DNA of 64,000 nt from contig NZ_ACIS01000002.1 of NCBI RefSeq assembly GCF_000174355.1, positions 248,001-312,000 on the forward strand, written 5' to 3'. Shown in pieces: positions 1-6,834 of the stretch. Position 1 is the first letter of the stretch. Each line of letters opens with the position of its first letter. The position numbers and the translations under genes are program-made. Source of the stretch: Pseudogulbenkiania ferrooxidans 2002. GTDB lineage: Bacteria; Pseudomonadota; Gammaproteobacteria; Burkholderiales; Chromobacteriaceae. The notes under the pieces are model-generated. The model made no database searches, had not been told where the DNA came from, and worked only from the letters and a program-made list of their open reading frames with translations.

Positions 1-2
1 TC

Positions 3-332
3 CTGCTGGGCGGCCAGGTGCTGCAACCCGGCCCCGGCTACGACGCCGTGCTTCACACCCTGTTCGTCGGTTTCGTGTTCTCGATGGTGTTCGGCCATGC
101 CCCGGTCATCCTGCCGGCGCTGACCGGCTGGCGTGTGCCCTACCGCCCCCTACTGTACCTGCCGTTGGCACTGCTGCACGGCTCGCTGCTGCTGCGCCTT
201 GCCGGCGACCTGCTGGGCCGCTTCGAGTGGCGCCAGGCAGGCAGCCTGCTCAACGGCATCACCCTGCTGCTATTCCTTGCCCTGATGATCGGACTGGTCC
301 GTCTCGGCAAAACCGCAAAGAGGCCTGCATGA
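3..332 (+). CDS. Integral membrane protein, C-terminal part (5' end outside window)
   Basis: The frame is open from the window edge, so this is the tail of a longer gene; the GTG at 18 is an internal Val codon, not a start. The visible 109 or so residues form about four hydrophobic segments, with a conserved-looking FGHAP motif near residue 27 of the visible part and a basic tail. The stop overlaps the next start in an ATGA arrangement, so it is translationally coupled to the hemerythrin-like gene. I do not recognise the family with confidence; a heme-linked or NnrS-like membrane protein is possible because of the partner, but that is inference. Confidence 0.6.
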   Translation: MLGGQVLQPGPGYDAVLHTLFVGFVFSMVFGHAPVILPALTGWRVPYRPLLYLPLALLHGSLLLRLAGDLLGRFEWRQAGSLLNGITLLLFLALMIGLVRLGKTAKRPA

Positions 333-724
333 AACGCCACCCCGCGCTGGTTCCGCTCTCGCACGAGCATCACCACAACCTGTCCTTTGCCCAGCGCCTG
401 CGCCGGGCCTGTTCCGACGCCGATGCAGCCGGATGCGAGGCGCTGATAGAGAACTTCCGCCAGCATTACGCCGCACCGCTGGAACAGCATTTCCAGCTCG
501 AAGAAACCTGGCTGCGACCCCACCTGGACGAAGCAACGAGCGCGCGCCTGCTGGCCGAGCACCAGGAGTTGCGCGCGCTGGCCGCGGAGCCTGCGACCAA
601 CCCTGCCAGTCTGGCCGAAGCACTGATCTCACACGTGCGCTTCGAAGAACGCGAACTGTTTCCATGGTTGGAACAGCACCTGCCTCCCGAACTGCTGGCC
701 GAGCTGCAAGAGAAACTGGGCTAG
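329..724 (+). CDS. Hemerythrin HHE-domain protein
   Basis: A 131-residue soluble protein with the alpha-helical hemerythrin pattern: an early His cluster (SHEHHH, residues 11-16), an HxxxE pair near residues 54-58, a His in AEHQEL, and a second HxxxE near residues 101-105. These are the ligands expected for a di-iron centre that binds O2 or NO or serves in iron handling. Translation starts at the ATG that overlaps the upstream stop by 4 bp. A longer in-frame extension to 227 lies inside the upstream gene and lacks hemerythrin features. The substrate is unknown. The stop overlaps the convergent lipoprotein gene by a few bases. Confidence 0.85.
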   Translation: MKRHPALVPLSHEHHHNLSFAQRLRRACSDADAAGCEALIENFRQHYAAPLEQHFQLEETWLRPHLDEATSARLLAEHQELRALAAEPATNPASLAEALISHVRFEERELFPWLEQHLPPELLAELQEKLG

Positions 725-1008
725 TACGCCGACGTCGTGGCCGCCGTATCGATTTGTTTGCTGACAACCTTGTCGTTGACGAAGCGCACCGTAATCACGG
801 TCTTGCCGTGACGCCAGGTCGCCGTCCCGCCCGAGAACCCCAACAGGCTGGCACTGCTGACGTCGGCAGGCTCTCCCAGTAGCTCGACCACCTGCTGCCG
901 GGTCATATCCTCCTGAATTTTCTCGAAATTGGCCGGCGTTACCTTGCTGCAGGCAACCAGGAACAAAGCAAGAAGCGTTACAGCAAACAGCTTCCACAGG
1001 GCTTTCAT
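721..1008 (-). CDS. Small SmpA/OmlA-like (DUF3862-type) lipoprotein
   Basis: A 95-residue protein with a hydrophobic signal and lipobox LVAC giving acylated Cys20. The mature part has the pattern FxKIxxxMTxxxVxxLLGEP followed by short beta strands, as in the SmpA/BamE-like superfamily. Members are periplasmic lipoproteins; the exact role of this subtype is not established. It is convergent with the hemerythrin gene, the stop codons overlapping, and stands alone. A ribosome-binding-like AGGATGA precedes the start on the minus strand. Lipoprotein call is firm, family call moderate. Confidence 0.8.
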   Translation of the reverse strand: MKALWKLFAVTLLALFLVACSKVTPANFEKIQEDMTRQQVVELLGEPADVSSASLLGFSGGTATWRHGKTVITVRFVNDKVVSKQIDTAATTSAY

Positions 1009-1294
1009 AAATCATCCTCAAGGGCTGGACGGAAGGGCCACAGCATAACAAAAGGCAGCCGCGCCGCCAGCCCAGTGCGGGCGCAGCCGGATGGCCGTGT
1101 ACAGCAACTATTTTCCGATAGCACACAGAAATCGCTTGCCTTGCGCGACAACTCGGTGCACTATCCTCCACGCAAGATTTTCAAGTCGTAGATGTGTAGT
1201 TGTCGTCGTGGCCTAAGTCCGTACCTCAGTTCGCCATTTCCCTTGATTTTCATGCACTTAGTTCACATTGTTATTTTTATAGATGGGAAATACC
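1009..1294 (+). promoter_or_regulatory. Leader and promoter region of the cold shock gene
   Basis: 286 bp without a gene. The last 120 or so bases before the cold shock start are AT-richer and probably form the long 5' leader usual for cspA-type mRNAs. A weak promoter candidate is TTGCGC (1141-1146) or TTGCCT (1136-1141) with TATCCT (1162-1167). The spacing is poor in both cases, so the promoter assignment is tentative. Confidence 0.35.
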
Positions 1295-1498
1295 ATGGCA
1301 ACTGGTACCGTTAAGTGGTTCAATGACTCCAAAGGCTTCGGCTTCATCACCCCGGACGAAGGCGGCGACGATATCTTCGCTCACTTCTCCCAGATCAAAG
1401 CCAATGGCTTCAAGACCCTGGCCGAAAACCAGCGTGTAAGCTTCGACGTGACCATGGGTCCGAAGGGCAAGCAAGCCTCGAACATTCAGCCGCTGTAA
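1295..1498 (+). CDS. cspA: Cold shock protein, CspA family
   Basis: A 67-residue OB-fold protein with the RNP1 motif KGFGFI and the RNP2-like DIFAHFS, at the usual positions for CspA family single-strand RNA/DNA chaperones that melt mRNA structure. Length and start ([10 protein letters not shown]) match the family. An ATG 12 bp upstream would add four residues, but the family normally begins at the second Met. It is monocistronic, with a long leader and a strong intrinsic terminator at 1523-1552. Whether it is cold-induced or constitutive (CspD/CspC-like) cannot be told from sequence. Confidence 0.95.
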   Translation: MATGTVKWFNDSKGFGFITPDEGGDDIFAHFSQIKANGFKTLAENQRVSFDVTMGPKGKQASNIQPL

Positions 1499-1522
1499 TT
1501 CTTACTGCGACTAAGCGTTCCA

Positions 1523-1552
1523 GAAAAAACCCGGACTGGTTCCGGGTTTTTT
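1523..1552 (+). terminator. Intrinsic terminator after the cold shock gene
   Basis: AACCCGGA and TTCCGGGTT arms around a short loop, followed by a run of T. It lies 25 bp after the stop. The flanking A and T runs make it usable from both strands. Confidence 0.9.
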
Positions 1553-1607
1553 CATGCCCGTCTACAATGAAATCCCACCAACGACACCACCCTCACCGGA
1601 CCGCGAC

Positions 1608-2174
1608 ATGACTACTCCCAGCGACAACGACATCATCACCGCCACCCGTCAATGGGTGGAAAAAGCCGTCATCGACCTCAACCTGTGTCCGTTTGCCAAG
1701 TCCGTATACGTCAAGAATCAGGTACGCTTCGTGGTGAGCCATGCCCCCCACATCGACGCCCTGCTGGAAGAACTCGAGCGTGAACTGCAACTACTGGACG
1801 AGACCTCCCCGGAAGAGATCGACACCACCCTGCTGATCCACCCCGACACGCTCACCGACTTCCTGGATTACAACGACTTTCTCGATCTCGCCGACAACGT
1901 CGTCGAAGAACTGGGCTACGCCGGCACCCTGCAGGTGGCCAGCTTCCACCCGGACTACCAGTTCGAAGGCACCGACAAGGACGACATCGAGAACTTCACC
2001 AACCGCTCCCCCTACCCCACGCTGCACCTGCTGCGCGAGAGCAGCATCGATCGTGCCGTCGAGGCGTTCCCCGAGGCCGACGCCATCTACGAAAAAAACA
2101 TCGCGACGATGAAGGAACTCGGGCACGAAGGCTGGGCCGCCCTGGGTCTCCACCCCCGCGCCAAACAACACTAA
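1608..2174 (+). CDS. DUF1415 family protein
   Basis: A 188-residue soluble protein of the DUF1415 family, recognised by the N-terminal WVEKAVIDLNLCPFAK-type segment (residues 14-30), which holds a conserved Cys, and by the central SFHPDYQFEGT and NRSPYPTLHLLRE motifs. The function of the family is unknown; it is widespread in proteobacteria. The ATG at 1608 is preferred over one at 1554, which lies in the tail of the upstream terminator. The gene is followed at 95 bp by a lipoprotein gene on the same strand. Confidence 0.88.
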   Translation: MTTPSDNDIITATRQWVEKAVIDLNLCPFAKSVYVKNQVRFVVSHAPHIDALLEELERELQLLDETSPEEIDTTLLIHPDTLTDFLDYNDFLDLADNVVEELGYAGTLQVASFHPDYQFEGTDKDDIENFTNRSPYPTLHLLRESSIDRAVEAFPEADAIYEKNIATMKELGHEGWAALGLHPRAKQH

Positions 2175-2269
2175 ACCTCGGGACAGGGAAATGACGCCGC
2201 CGCGCTCGCTTGCCGCGGCTCGCGGCGGCATGCTACATACGGCAACACCGTTACAGCCGCAGATTCCCC

Positions 2270-3034
2270 ATGCCCCATCTCCCGCAGCCCCTCTCCCGCC
2301 TGCTCCCGCTGTGCCTCTGCAGCCTGCTGCTGGCCTGCTCCTCGCCGCCCGGAAAGAAGCCGGTTGGCAGCGATGGCTTCAGCGTGGAGCAACTCGGGCA
2401 AAGCGATGGTAACCGCGTCGCCAACCTCACCATGCGTGACAACCTCGACAGCCTGAGTCTGCTGCTCGACAAACTATACAAGCGCAATCCATCCAGTTGG
2501 CGCGCTGGCGGCGCGGGCAGTCGCGACGAAGCTCATCGGCAAATCATGGAAGCCATTCGCCGCAACCAGCCCCTCCCAGCTCTGGGCAAGGTGCGCTCGG
2601 TGTCCGCCCTCACCACGGCATTCGATCCACACTTCAAGGGCGACCGCGCCGGCACTCTGATCTACGGACTGGGAAGCATGCTGCTCGACTGTTACGACGG
2701 CAAGACCGAGCACTACCTGCTGGACGGTCTCGACGCCGGCAAGCTCGCCAATGCCTCCTACAATGTCGAAGTAGCGGCCTGGCTGTTATCCAACCGCAAA
2801 GGTGACGACGGCAAAGCCATGCTGCGAGCCAACGAACTCAGCGATAGCGAGCAGAACCTCAGCTTCGAACGTGAATTCGGCAAGATCGTCGGCCGGCTGG
2901 ACCTGCTGGCCGCCTTCTCCGACGAAAAGTATCGCCGCGCCGCCATCAACTACAGCCAGGCCTTGCTCGGCGCCCCCTTGCTACAGTTCCTGCCACTCGA
3001 TGCAGCCGCCGCCACGGCGGCCACACGCCCCTGA
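2270..3034 (+). CDS. Hypothetical lipoprotein
   Basis: A 254-residue protein with a signal peptide and lipobox LLAC (Cys23). The mature protein is mostly helical, containing a YGLGSMLLDCYDGKTEHY stretch near residues 125-142 and a conserved-looking NVEVAAWLLSNRKG segment. I recognise it only as the kind of conserved betaproteobacterial lipoprotein of unknown role found in Neisseriales. An upstream in-frame start at 2210 would put 20 polar residues before the signal and is unlikely. It ends 25 bp before a bidirectional hairpin. Confidence 0.75.
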   Translation: MPHLPQPLSRLLPLCLCSLLLACSSPPGKKPVGSDGFSVEQLGQSDGNRVANLTMRDNLDSLSLLLDKLYKRNPSSWRAGGAGSRDEAHRQIMEAIRRNQPLPALGKVRSVSALTTAFDPHFKGDRAGTLIYGLGSMLLDCYDGKTEHYLLDGLDAGKLANASYNVEVAAWLLSNRKGDDGKAMLRANELSDSEQNLSFEREFGKIVGRLDLLAAFSDEKYRRAAINYSQALLGAPLLQFLPLDAAAATAATRP

Positions 3035-3056
3035 CTGCCATTGCCACGGCCACACC

Positions 3057-3092
3057 AAAAGCAAAACGGCACATAATTGTGCCGTTTTGCTT
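3057..3092. terminator. Bidirectional hairpin terminator
   Basis: Arms AGCAAAACGGCAC and GTGCCGTTTTGCT (13 bp, perfect) around a 6-base loop. It lies between the converging lipoprotein and RHH-like genes, with short T runs on both strands, and probably ends both transcripts. Confidence 0.85.
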
Positions 3093-3110
3093 GCCATCGT
3101 CCGCTCTAAT

Positions 3111-3380
3111 TCAGGCGGACAAGCCCTTCTTCAACAGTTCTACGGCCAGATCGCTCATGGCAAGCTGGCGCTCTTGAGCCAACGCCTGCAACTCCTTGAC
3201 CAGATCTCCCGGCAGCTTCACCGCGAAAGGCACCAGGCCCTGAGCCTGATCGAGCTTGCGACGTTCCTTCTTATCCAGCACTTCGCCCGCCTGCTGGCTG
3301 TAGCGGGCAGGCACGCCGGCCTGAGCCATCTTGCCGTTGATCTTCAGCCCCTTGTTCTTTTCCAGATCCGTTCTTTTCAT
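3111..3380 (-). CDS. Small basic protein, possibly ribbon-helix-helix-like
   Basis: An 89-residue protein rich in Lys. The C-terminal half reads as a beta strand followed by two helices (VPFAVKLPGDLVKELQALA, then MSDLAVELLKKGL), the layout of MetJ/Arc-type DNA-binding proteins; this is a pattern match, not a proven family. ATG at 3380 is chosen because an AAGGCAG ribosome site lies just upstream; a GTG two codons earlier is less likely. It stands alone, convergent with the lipoprotein gene. Function unknown. Confidence 0.65.
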   Translation of the reverse strand: MKRTDLEKNKGLKINGKMAQAGVPARYSQQAGEVLDKKERRKLDQAQGLVPFAVKLPGDLVKELQALAQERQLAMSDLAVELLKKGLSA

Positions 3381-3594
3381 GTGCACTCTGCCTTGTCATC
3401 ATCTTTCAGTAATGCGTGCCATTCTACACCCCGCCCCGACACTCGGCCCCACCTTTGTCAGCCGCCAGCGCATGACACCACACCCCACAGGATAGCCCTC
3501 GGCAGGCCCCGGGATAGCAAAACCAAGGCCGACCGTCTGCACTGGTTCACACGACAGGATTGATCTAGCATGGATTACCCCTTGGAGAGTTACC

Positions 3595-4458
3595 ATGCCC
3601 ACACCGTCAGACCTCCCGCCCCACCCCGATGACGAGCGCCGACACTTCTTGCAACTGGCCCTGGGCACCGGTTTCGCACTAGCAGTCAGCCCAGCCTCGG
3701 CCACCGTCATCACTACCGACAGCCAGAACCTGAGCACAGGCCCGGTCGGCGTGCCGGTCAACGGTGAAATCCTCCCCGCCTACATGGCCCGCCCTGCCAA
3801 CGCAAAAGGAACGCTGCCCGTCGTCCTGGTGGTACAGGAGATTTTCGGCGTTCACGAACACATTCAAGACCTCTGCCGGCGACTGGCCAAAGCCGGTTAC
3901 CTCGCTATCGCCCCTGAACTCTATTTCCGCCAGGGTAATCCTCGGGAATACCCCTCGACCGAAGAACTCCTGGCCAAACTGGTCGGCAAGGTCTCCGACC
4001 AGCAGGTGCTGCAGGATCTGGATGCCACGCTCGCCTGGACGCACAGCCATGGAGGGGATAGCGAGCGCACAGCCATCACCGGCTTCTGCTGGGGCGGCCG
4101 TATCGTCTGGTTGTACGCCGCCCATACCGACGCCATCAAGGCTGCAGCGGCCTGGTACGGAAAACTGACTGCCAGCAGCAGCGCCATGACCCCCAGGCAC
4201 CCACTGGACCTGGCGGATCAATTGAAGGCGCCTGTTCTGGGGCTCTATGGCGGACTCGACAGCGGCATCTCCCTCGACACCGTCAAGGCAATGCAGGACA
4301 AGCTGGCCAAAGCAGGCAGCCCCTCCCGCCTGATCGTCTACCCGGACGCCGGCCACGGCTTCAATGCCGATTACCGACCAAGCTACAATGCAGCCGCCGC
4401 ACACGACGGCTGGGCCAAAATGCTGGCCTGGTTTGCCGACCACGGCGTCAAACCATGA
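3595..4458 (+). CDS. Dienelactone hydrolase family protein (exported)
   Basis: A 287-residue alpha/beta hydrolase of the dienelactone hydrolase family. The triad is visible: nucleophile Cys165 in GFCWGG, Asp222 in GGLDSG and His254 in DAGHGF; the VVQEIFG segment near residue 80 is also typical. Family members open cyclic lactones such as dienelactone in chloroaromatic breakdown, but many are general carboxylester hydrolases. The N-terminus carries ERRHFLQLAL followed by a hydrophobic stretch ending in ASA, which looks like a Tat-type signal, so export is probable. The ribosome site GGAGAG lies 7 bp before the start. There is no catabolic neighbour, so the substrate is open. Confidence 0.88.
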   Translation: MPTPSDLPPHPDDERRHFLQLALGTGFALAVSPASATVITTDSQNLSTGPVGVPVNGEILPAYMARPANAKGTLPVVLVVQEIFGVHEHIQDLCRRLAKAGYLAIAPELYFRQGNPREYPSTEELLAKLVGKVSDQQVLQDLDATLAWTHSHGGDSERTAITGFCWGGRIVWLYAAHTDAIKAAAAWYGKLTASSSAMTPRHPLDLADQLKAPVLGLYGGLDSGISLDTVKAMQDKLAKAGSPSRLIVYPDAGHGFNADYRPSYNAAAAHDGWAKMLAWFADHGVKP

Positions 4459-4516
4459 GACCCGCCGTACAATTTGATGGGAAAGTAAAAATACCCTGAA
4501 AGCCCGCAATAATTGC

Positions 4517-4545
4517 TTGGCAAACCCATGTTAAAGGGATATAAT
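4517..4545 (+). promoter_or_regulatory. Promoter of the 4.5S RNA
   Basis: TTGGCA at 4517-4522, a 17-base spacer and a perfect TATAAT at 4540-4545. Transcription would start near 4552, just before the RNA's closing stem. This is the best sigma-70 promoter in this part of the window. Confidence 0.85.
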
Positions 4546-4557
4546 TTTCAACTCTCA

Positions 4558-4657
4558 ATGGCGGGCCTCCCCGCATTGCACAATAGCGAACCTGGTCAGG
4601 TCCGGAAGGAAGCAGCCACAGTTATTCAGTGCAAGTGCCGGGGGTCGGGCTCGCCAC
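4558..4657 (+). ncRNA. ffs: 4.5S RNA of the signal recognition particle
   Basis: The region contains the near-universal apical SRP domain IV: CCTGGTCAGGTCCGGAAGG followed by AAGCAGCCA, with the GGTCAGG/GGAAGCAGCC internal loops and GGAA tetraloop that bind Ffh. The ends close by pairing GGCGGGCC (4560-4567) with GGCTCGCC (near 4648-4655), with one G-U pair. Length of about 100 nt fits the small bacterial form without an Alu domain. It has its own strong promoter and a T run at 4665-4671 after the stem. It targets membrane proteins together with Ffh and FtsY. Confidence 0.95.
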
Positions 4658-4663
4658 CCCTCC

Positions 4664-4672
4664 CTTTTTTTG
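4664..4672 (+). terminator. T-run terminator after the 4.5S RNA
   Basis: Seven T residues follow the closing stem of the 4.5S RNA, so the RNA's own long hairpin probably acts as the terminator stem. Confidence 0.6.
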
Positions 4673-4746
4673 TTGTGCACAGCCCAGCCCGTCAGCGCCG
4701 GACGATTCCCTGCACCCGTCGATCCAGCAACCTGTCCTGCGGCTTA

Positions 4747-4902
4747 AAACATAAGAAATATGGAATATTCCATGAGCGATGACGGGAACTATTTTTTTTT
4801 GTACGCTCTAATATTCCTAATGGATTTTTTCTGCTATTTTTTATATAGCAGTACCCAATAAAAACACTTATCAAGACCGGTTACCAATTTACGAGGCTTA
4901 CC
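4747..4902 (+). promoter_or_regulatory. AT-rich palindromic upstream region of the HTH gene
   Basis: This stretch is far richer in A and T than its surroundings. It holds a 14-bp perfect palindrome ATGGAATATTCCAT (4760-4773), a second ATATTCC half-site near 4810, and an inverted repeat CTGCTAT/ATAGCAG (4831-4851). Together they look like operator sites, plausibly for the HTH protein encoded just downstream. Confidence 0.45.
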
Positions 4903-5232
4903 ATGAAACTGTTTGAGAAGATCACCAACCCCCGCGAGATCCGGCGAAAGCTCGGCCTGAACCAGCAGGAATTCTGGAGCCGTATCGGCGTCACCCAATC
5001 CGGCGGCTCCCGCTATGAAAGCGGCCGCAACATGCCCAAACCGGTGCGCGAACTGCTTCGTCTGGTTCATGTTGAGCAGGTCGATCTGGCCCGGGTACGC
5101 CGTGAGGATTTCGAGATCGTCGAATACCTCAAAGAGACCCACCCGGACCTCTACAAGAGCCTGCGCAAAGCCGTGCGTGCCAAACTGGACGCCACGGAAG
5201 GCTCCTCGTCGTCGGAATCGGTTGCTAGCTGA
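4903..5232 (+). CDS. XRE/Cro-like helix-turn-helix regulator
   Basis: A 109-residue protein. Residues 10-60 hold a Cro/CI-type HTH (IRRKLGLNQQEFWSRIGVTQSGGSRYESG pattern, here split for brevity into a first helix, a recognition helix around TQSGGSRYE and the closing helix). The C-terminal third is charged and ends in a Ser-rich tail. Proteins of this length and layout occur as stand-alone regulators in Neisseriales; the target genes are unknown. The upstream palindromes suggest autoregulation. It is separated from the convergent stress-protein gene by a long GC hairpin. Confidence 0.82.
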   Translation: MKLFEKITNPREIRRKLGLNQQEFWSRIGVTQSGGSRYESGRNMPKPVRELLRLVHVEQVDLARVRREDFEIVEYLKETHPDLYKSLRKAVRAKLDATEGSSSSESVAS

Positions 5233-5255
5233 TCATCGTCAGCACCATCCCATGA

Positions 5256-5286
5256 CATCTCCCCGGTGAACCCCACCGGGGAGATG
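5256..5286. terminator. GC-rich hairpin between convergent genes
   Basis: Perfect 13-bp arms CATCTCCCCGGTG and CACCGGGGAGATG. There is no T run, so it may act as a Rho-assisted terminator or 3'-end stabiliser for the HTH and universal stress transcripts. Confidence 0.7.
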
Positions 5287-5316
5287 GTGATGCGCATCAC
5301 CGACCTCAGCCCTGGG

Positions 5317-5766
5317 TCAGTCGCCGACGTTACGCACCAGCAAGACCGGGACTTCGACCTGCTTTAGCACGCCCTCTGCCACACTCCCCATCAGCAGATG
5401 CATCAGGCCGCTCCAGCCGTGCGTCCCCATGACCACCAAGTCCGCCTGCCAGTTCTGCAAGTCTTCAATCAATACCGACGCAATCTTGTCGCCCCAGCTC
5501 TCGAGAATCTTGCCCTCGACCTGAACACCCATGGCCTGCGCCTTGGCTTCAGCCTGAGACAGCACCTTCTCGCCGGCCTGCTTGATCGAAGCCTGTAGTT
5601 CGGAAGCATCGAGAAACTCCGTCCCCCCCCATCCAAACTGCGCCAGGTCGACAACATGCGCGAGGCACACCTTGGCACCGACTTCTTTTGCGAGCTTGCA
5701 AGCCTCAGCCAAGGCCAGGTTGGAAGTTTCGCTATCATCCACCGGTACGTAAATTCGCTGATACAT
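5317..5766 (-). CDS. Universal stress protein, UspA family
   Basis: A 149-residue single-domain Usp. It starts with the usual beta strand YQRIYVPVDDS and carries the ATP-binding signature G-2x-G-9x-G(S) as GTHG, nine residues, GS near residues 121-135, so it probably belongs to the nucleotide-binding subgroup. The ATG at 5766 follows an AAGGAG site 7 bp upstream; an in-frame extension to 5820 lacks one. Such proteins accumulate under starvation or oxidative stress, but the molecular activity is unresolved. It appears monocistronic. Confidence 0.9.
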   Translation of the reverse strand: MYQRIYVPVDDSETSNLALAEACKLAKEVGAKVCLAHVVDLAQFGWGGTEFLDASELQASIKQAGEKVLSQAEAKAQAMGVQVEGKILESWGDKIASVLIEDLQNWQADLVVMGTHGWSGLMHLLMGSVAEGVLKQVEVPVLLVRNVGD

Positions 5767-5884
5767 GACATGCTCCTTATCTAATAACCCCTGACTACCA
5801 CACCGTACCAAATCCGCCACGTTTCATTGTTGATGCAGGTTAAGGACGTGAGTAGACTCTGCCGTATTTGAAGCAGAATCGATC

Positions 5885-6331
5885 ATGGCCCGTATCCAGA
5901 TTCCCCTGCCGGAGACATTCGTCTTCGAAACAGCCCTCGATATCAGGATAGGTGATATCAACTACGGGGGACATCTCGCCAACGACGCCATACTGCGGCT
6001 GGCCCACGAAGCGCGGCTGCGGTTTTTCAAGGCCTACGGTTATACCGAGCTCGATGTAGAGGGGCATGGCATCATCATGACGGATGCCGCTATCGTCTAC
6101 AAGGCAGAGGTCTTTCATGGCGAAAACCTGATCTTTCGTCTGGGACTGACCGACCCCAACAAATACGGTTTCGATCTGGTTTATCAGGCAAGCCATGACA
6201 AGACCGGGCAAGAAGTGGCAAGATTGAAGACCGGAATCGTCTTCTTCGATTACGGCAAGCGGAAAATCGCGCCCATGCCCGACATGTTTATGACGCGCTT
6301 TCCGCGAGAACAACAAGGAGGAATGGCATGA
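5885..6331 (+). CDS. Acyl-CoA thioesterase, hotdog fold (4HBT-like)
   Basis: A 148-residue hotdog-fold protein with the DINYGGHLAND segment at residues 24-34, whose Asp24, His30 and Asn33 match the conserved block of FadM/YbgC-like acyl-CoA thioesterases. The remaining region matches the long helix and beta sheet of the fold. It likely hydrolyses medium or long acyl-CoA thioesters, though the substrate is not predictable. Its stop overlaps the next start by 4 bp (ATGA), so the two are coupled. The upstream gene diverges, with a 118-bp intergenic promoter region. Confidence 0.82.
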   Translation: MARIQIPLPETFVFETALDIRIGDINYGGHLANDAILRLAHEARLRFFKAYGYTELDVEGHGIIMTDAAIVYKAEVFHGENLIFRLGLTDPNKYGFDLVYQASHDKTGQEVARLKTGIVFFDYGKRKIAPMPDMFMTRFPREQQGGMA

Positions 6332-6750
6332 TGAGACCCTACCCCCCCAACAGTGCCGAAGCCATTGCCCGCTTGCTGGCCATGTTCCTAGTCACCGACG
6401 GCGAGATGGATCACCACGAAATCGAAGCACTGGAGGAGTTGAACGCCTACGAGGTGCTAGGCCTCGGCCGCAAGCAATTCATGGACGTGCTGATCAGCTA
6501 CTGCGACGACATCTCGGACGAAGCCGATGAGCAGGATGGCACGATCCATCTCATCGACAAGCAGCGCATCGACAATCTGCTGACCGATGTCACCGACCGC
6601 AGCCGGCGCATTCTCGCCTGCGCCCTGGCCATCGACGTCACCAAGTCCGACGGACAGATCAGCGATCCGGAGATGGCCCTGCTGCGCTACATGATGGACT
6701 CATGGGAAATCACGCTCGAGGATATCGAGAACGAATTCGTCAGGCAGTAA
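6328..6750 (+). CDS. TerB-like domain protein
   Basis: A 140-residue helical protein with the TerB-like pattern: LLAMFLVTDGEMDHHEIEAL near the N-terminus and a second ALAIDVTKSDGQISDPEMALL repeat near residue 100. Both carry acidic DGxxxxxE loops that can bind metal. TerB folds occur in tellurite resistance and in many stress and envelope contexts; no other ter genes are near. It is coupled to the thioesterase by a 4-bp overlap and closed by a good terminator. The function is unknown. Confidence 0.75.
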   Translation: MMRPYPPNSAEAIARLLAMFLVTDGEMDHHEIEALEELNAYEVLGLGRKQFMDVLISYCDDISDEADEQDGTIHLIDKQRIDNLLTDVTDRSRRILACALAIDVTKSDGQISDPEMALLRYMMDSWEITLEDIENEFVRQ

Positions 6751-6772
6751 GGTTCGCCGAGCCCCACCCCAG

Positions 6773-6804
6773 AGCCGCCCCTTATCTCGTCGGGCGGCTT
6801 TTTA
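6773..6804 (+). terminator. Intrinsic terminator
   Basis: Arms AGCCGCCC and GGGCGGCT followed by TTTTTA. It closes the thioesterase-TerB transcript before xerC. Confidence 0.9.
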
Positions 6805-6834
6805 CTTTGTCCTGACTTCAGAGAACGTTGCATC

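Noticed and set aside
4513-4782. Open frame across the 4.5S RNA gene
   Set aside because: The sequence is an RNA gene with a conserved SRP domain and its own promoter; the frame has no protein features.
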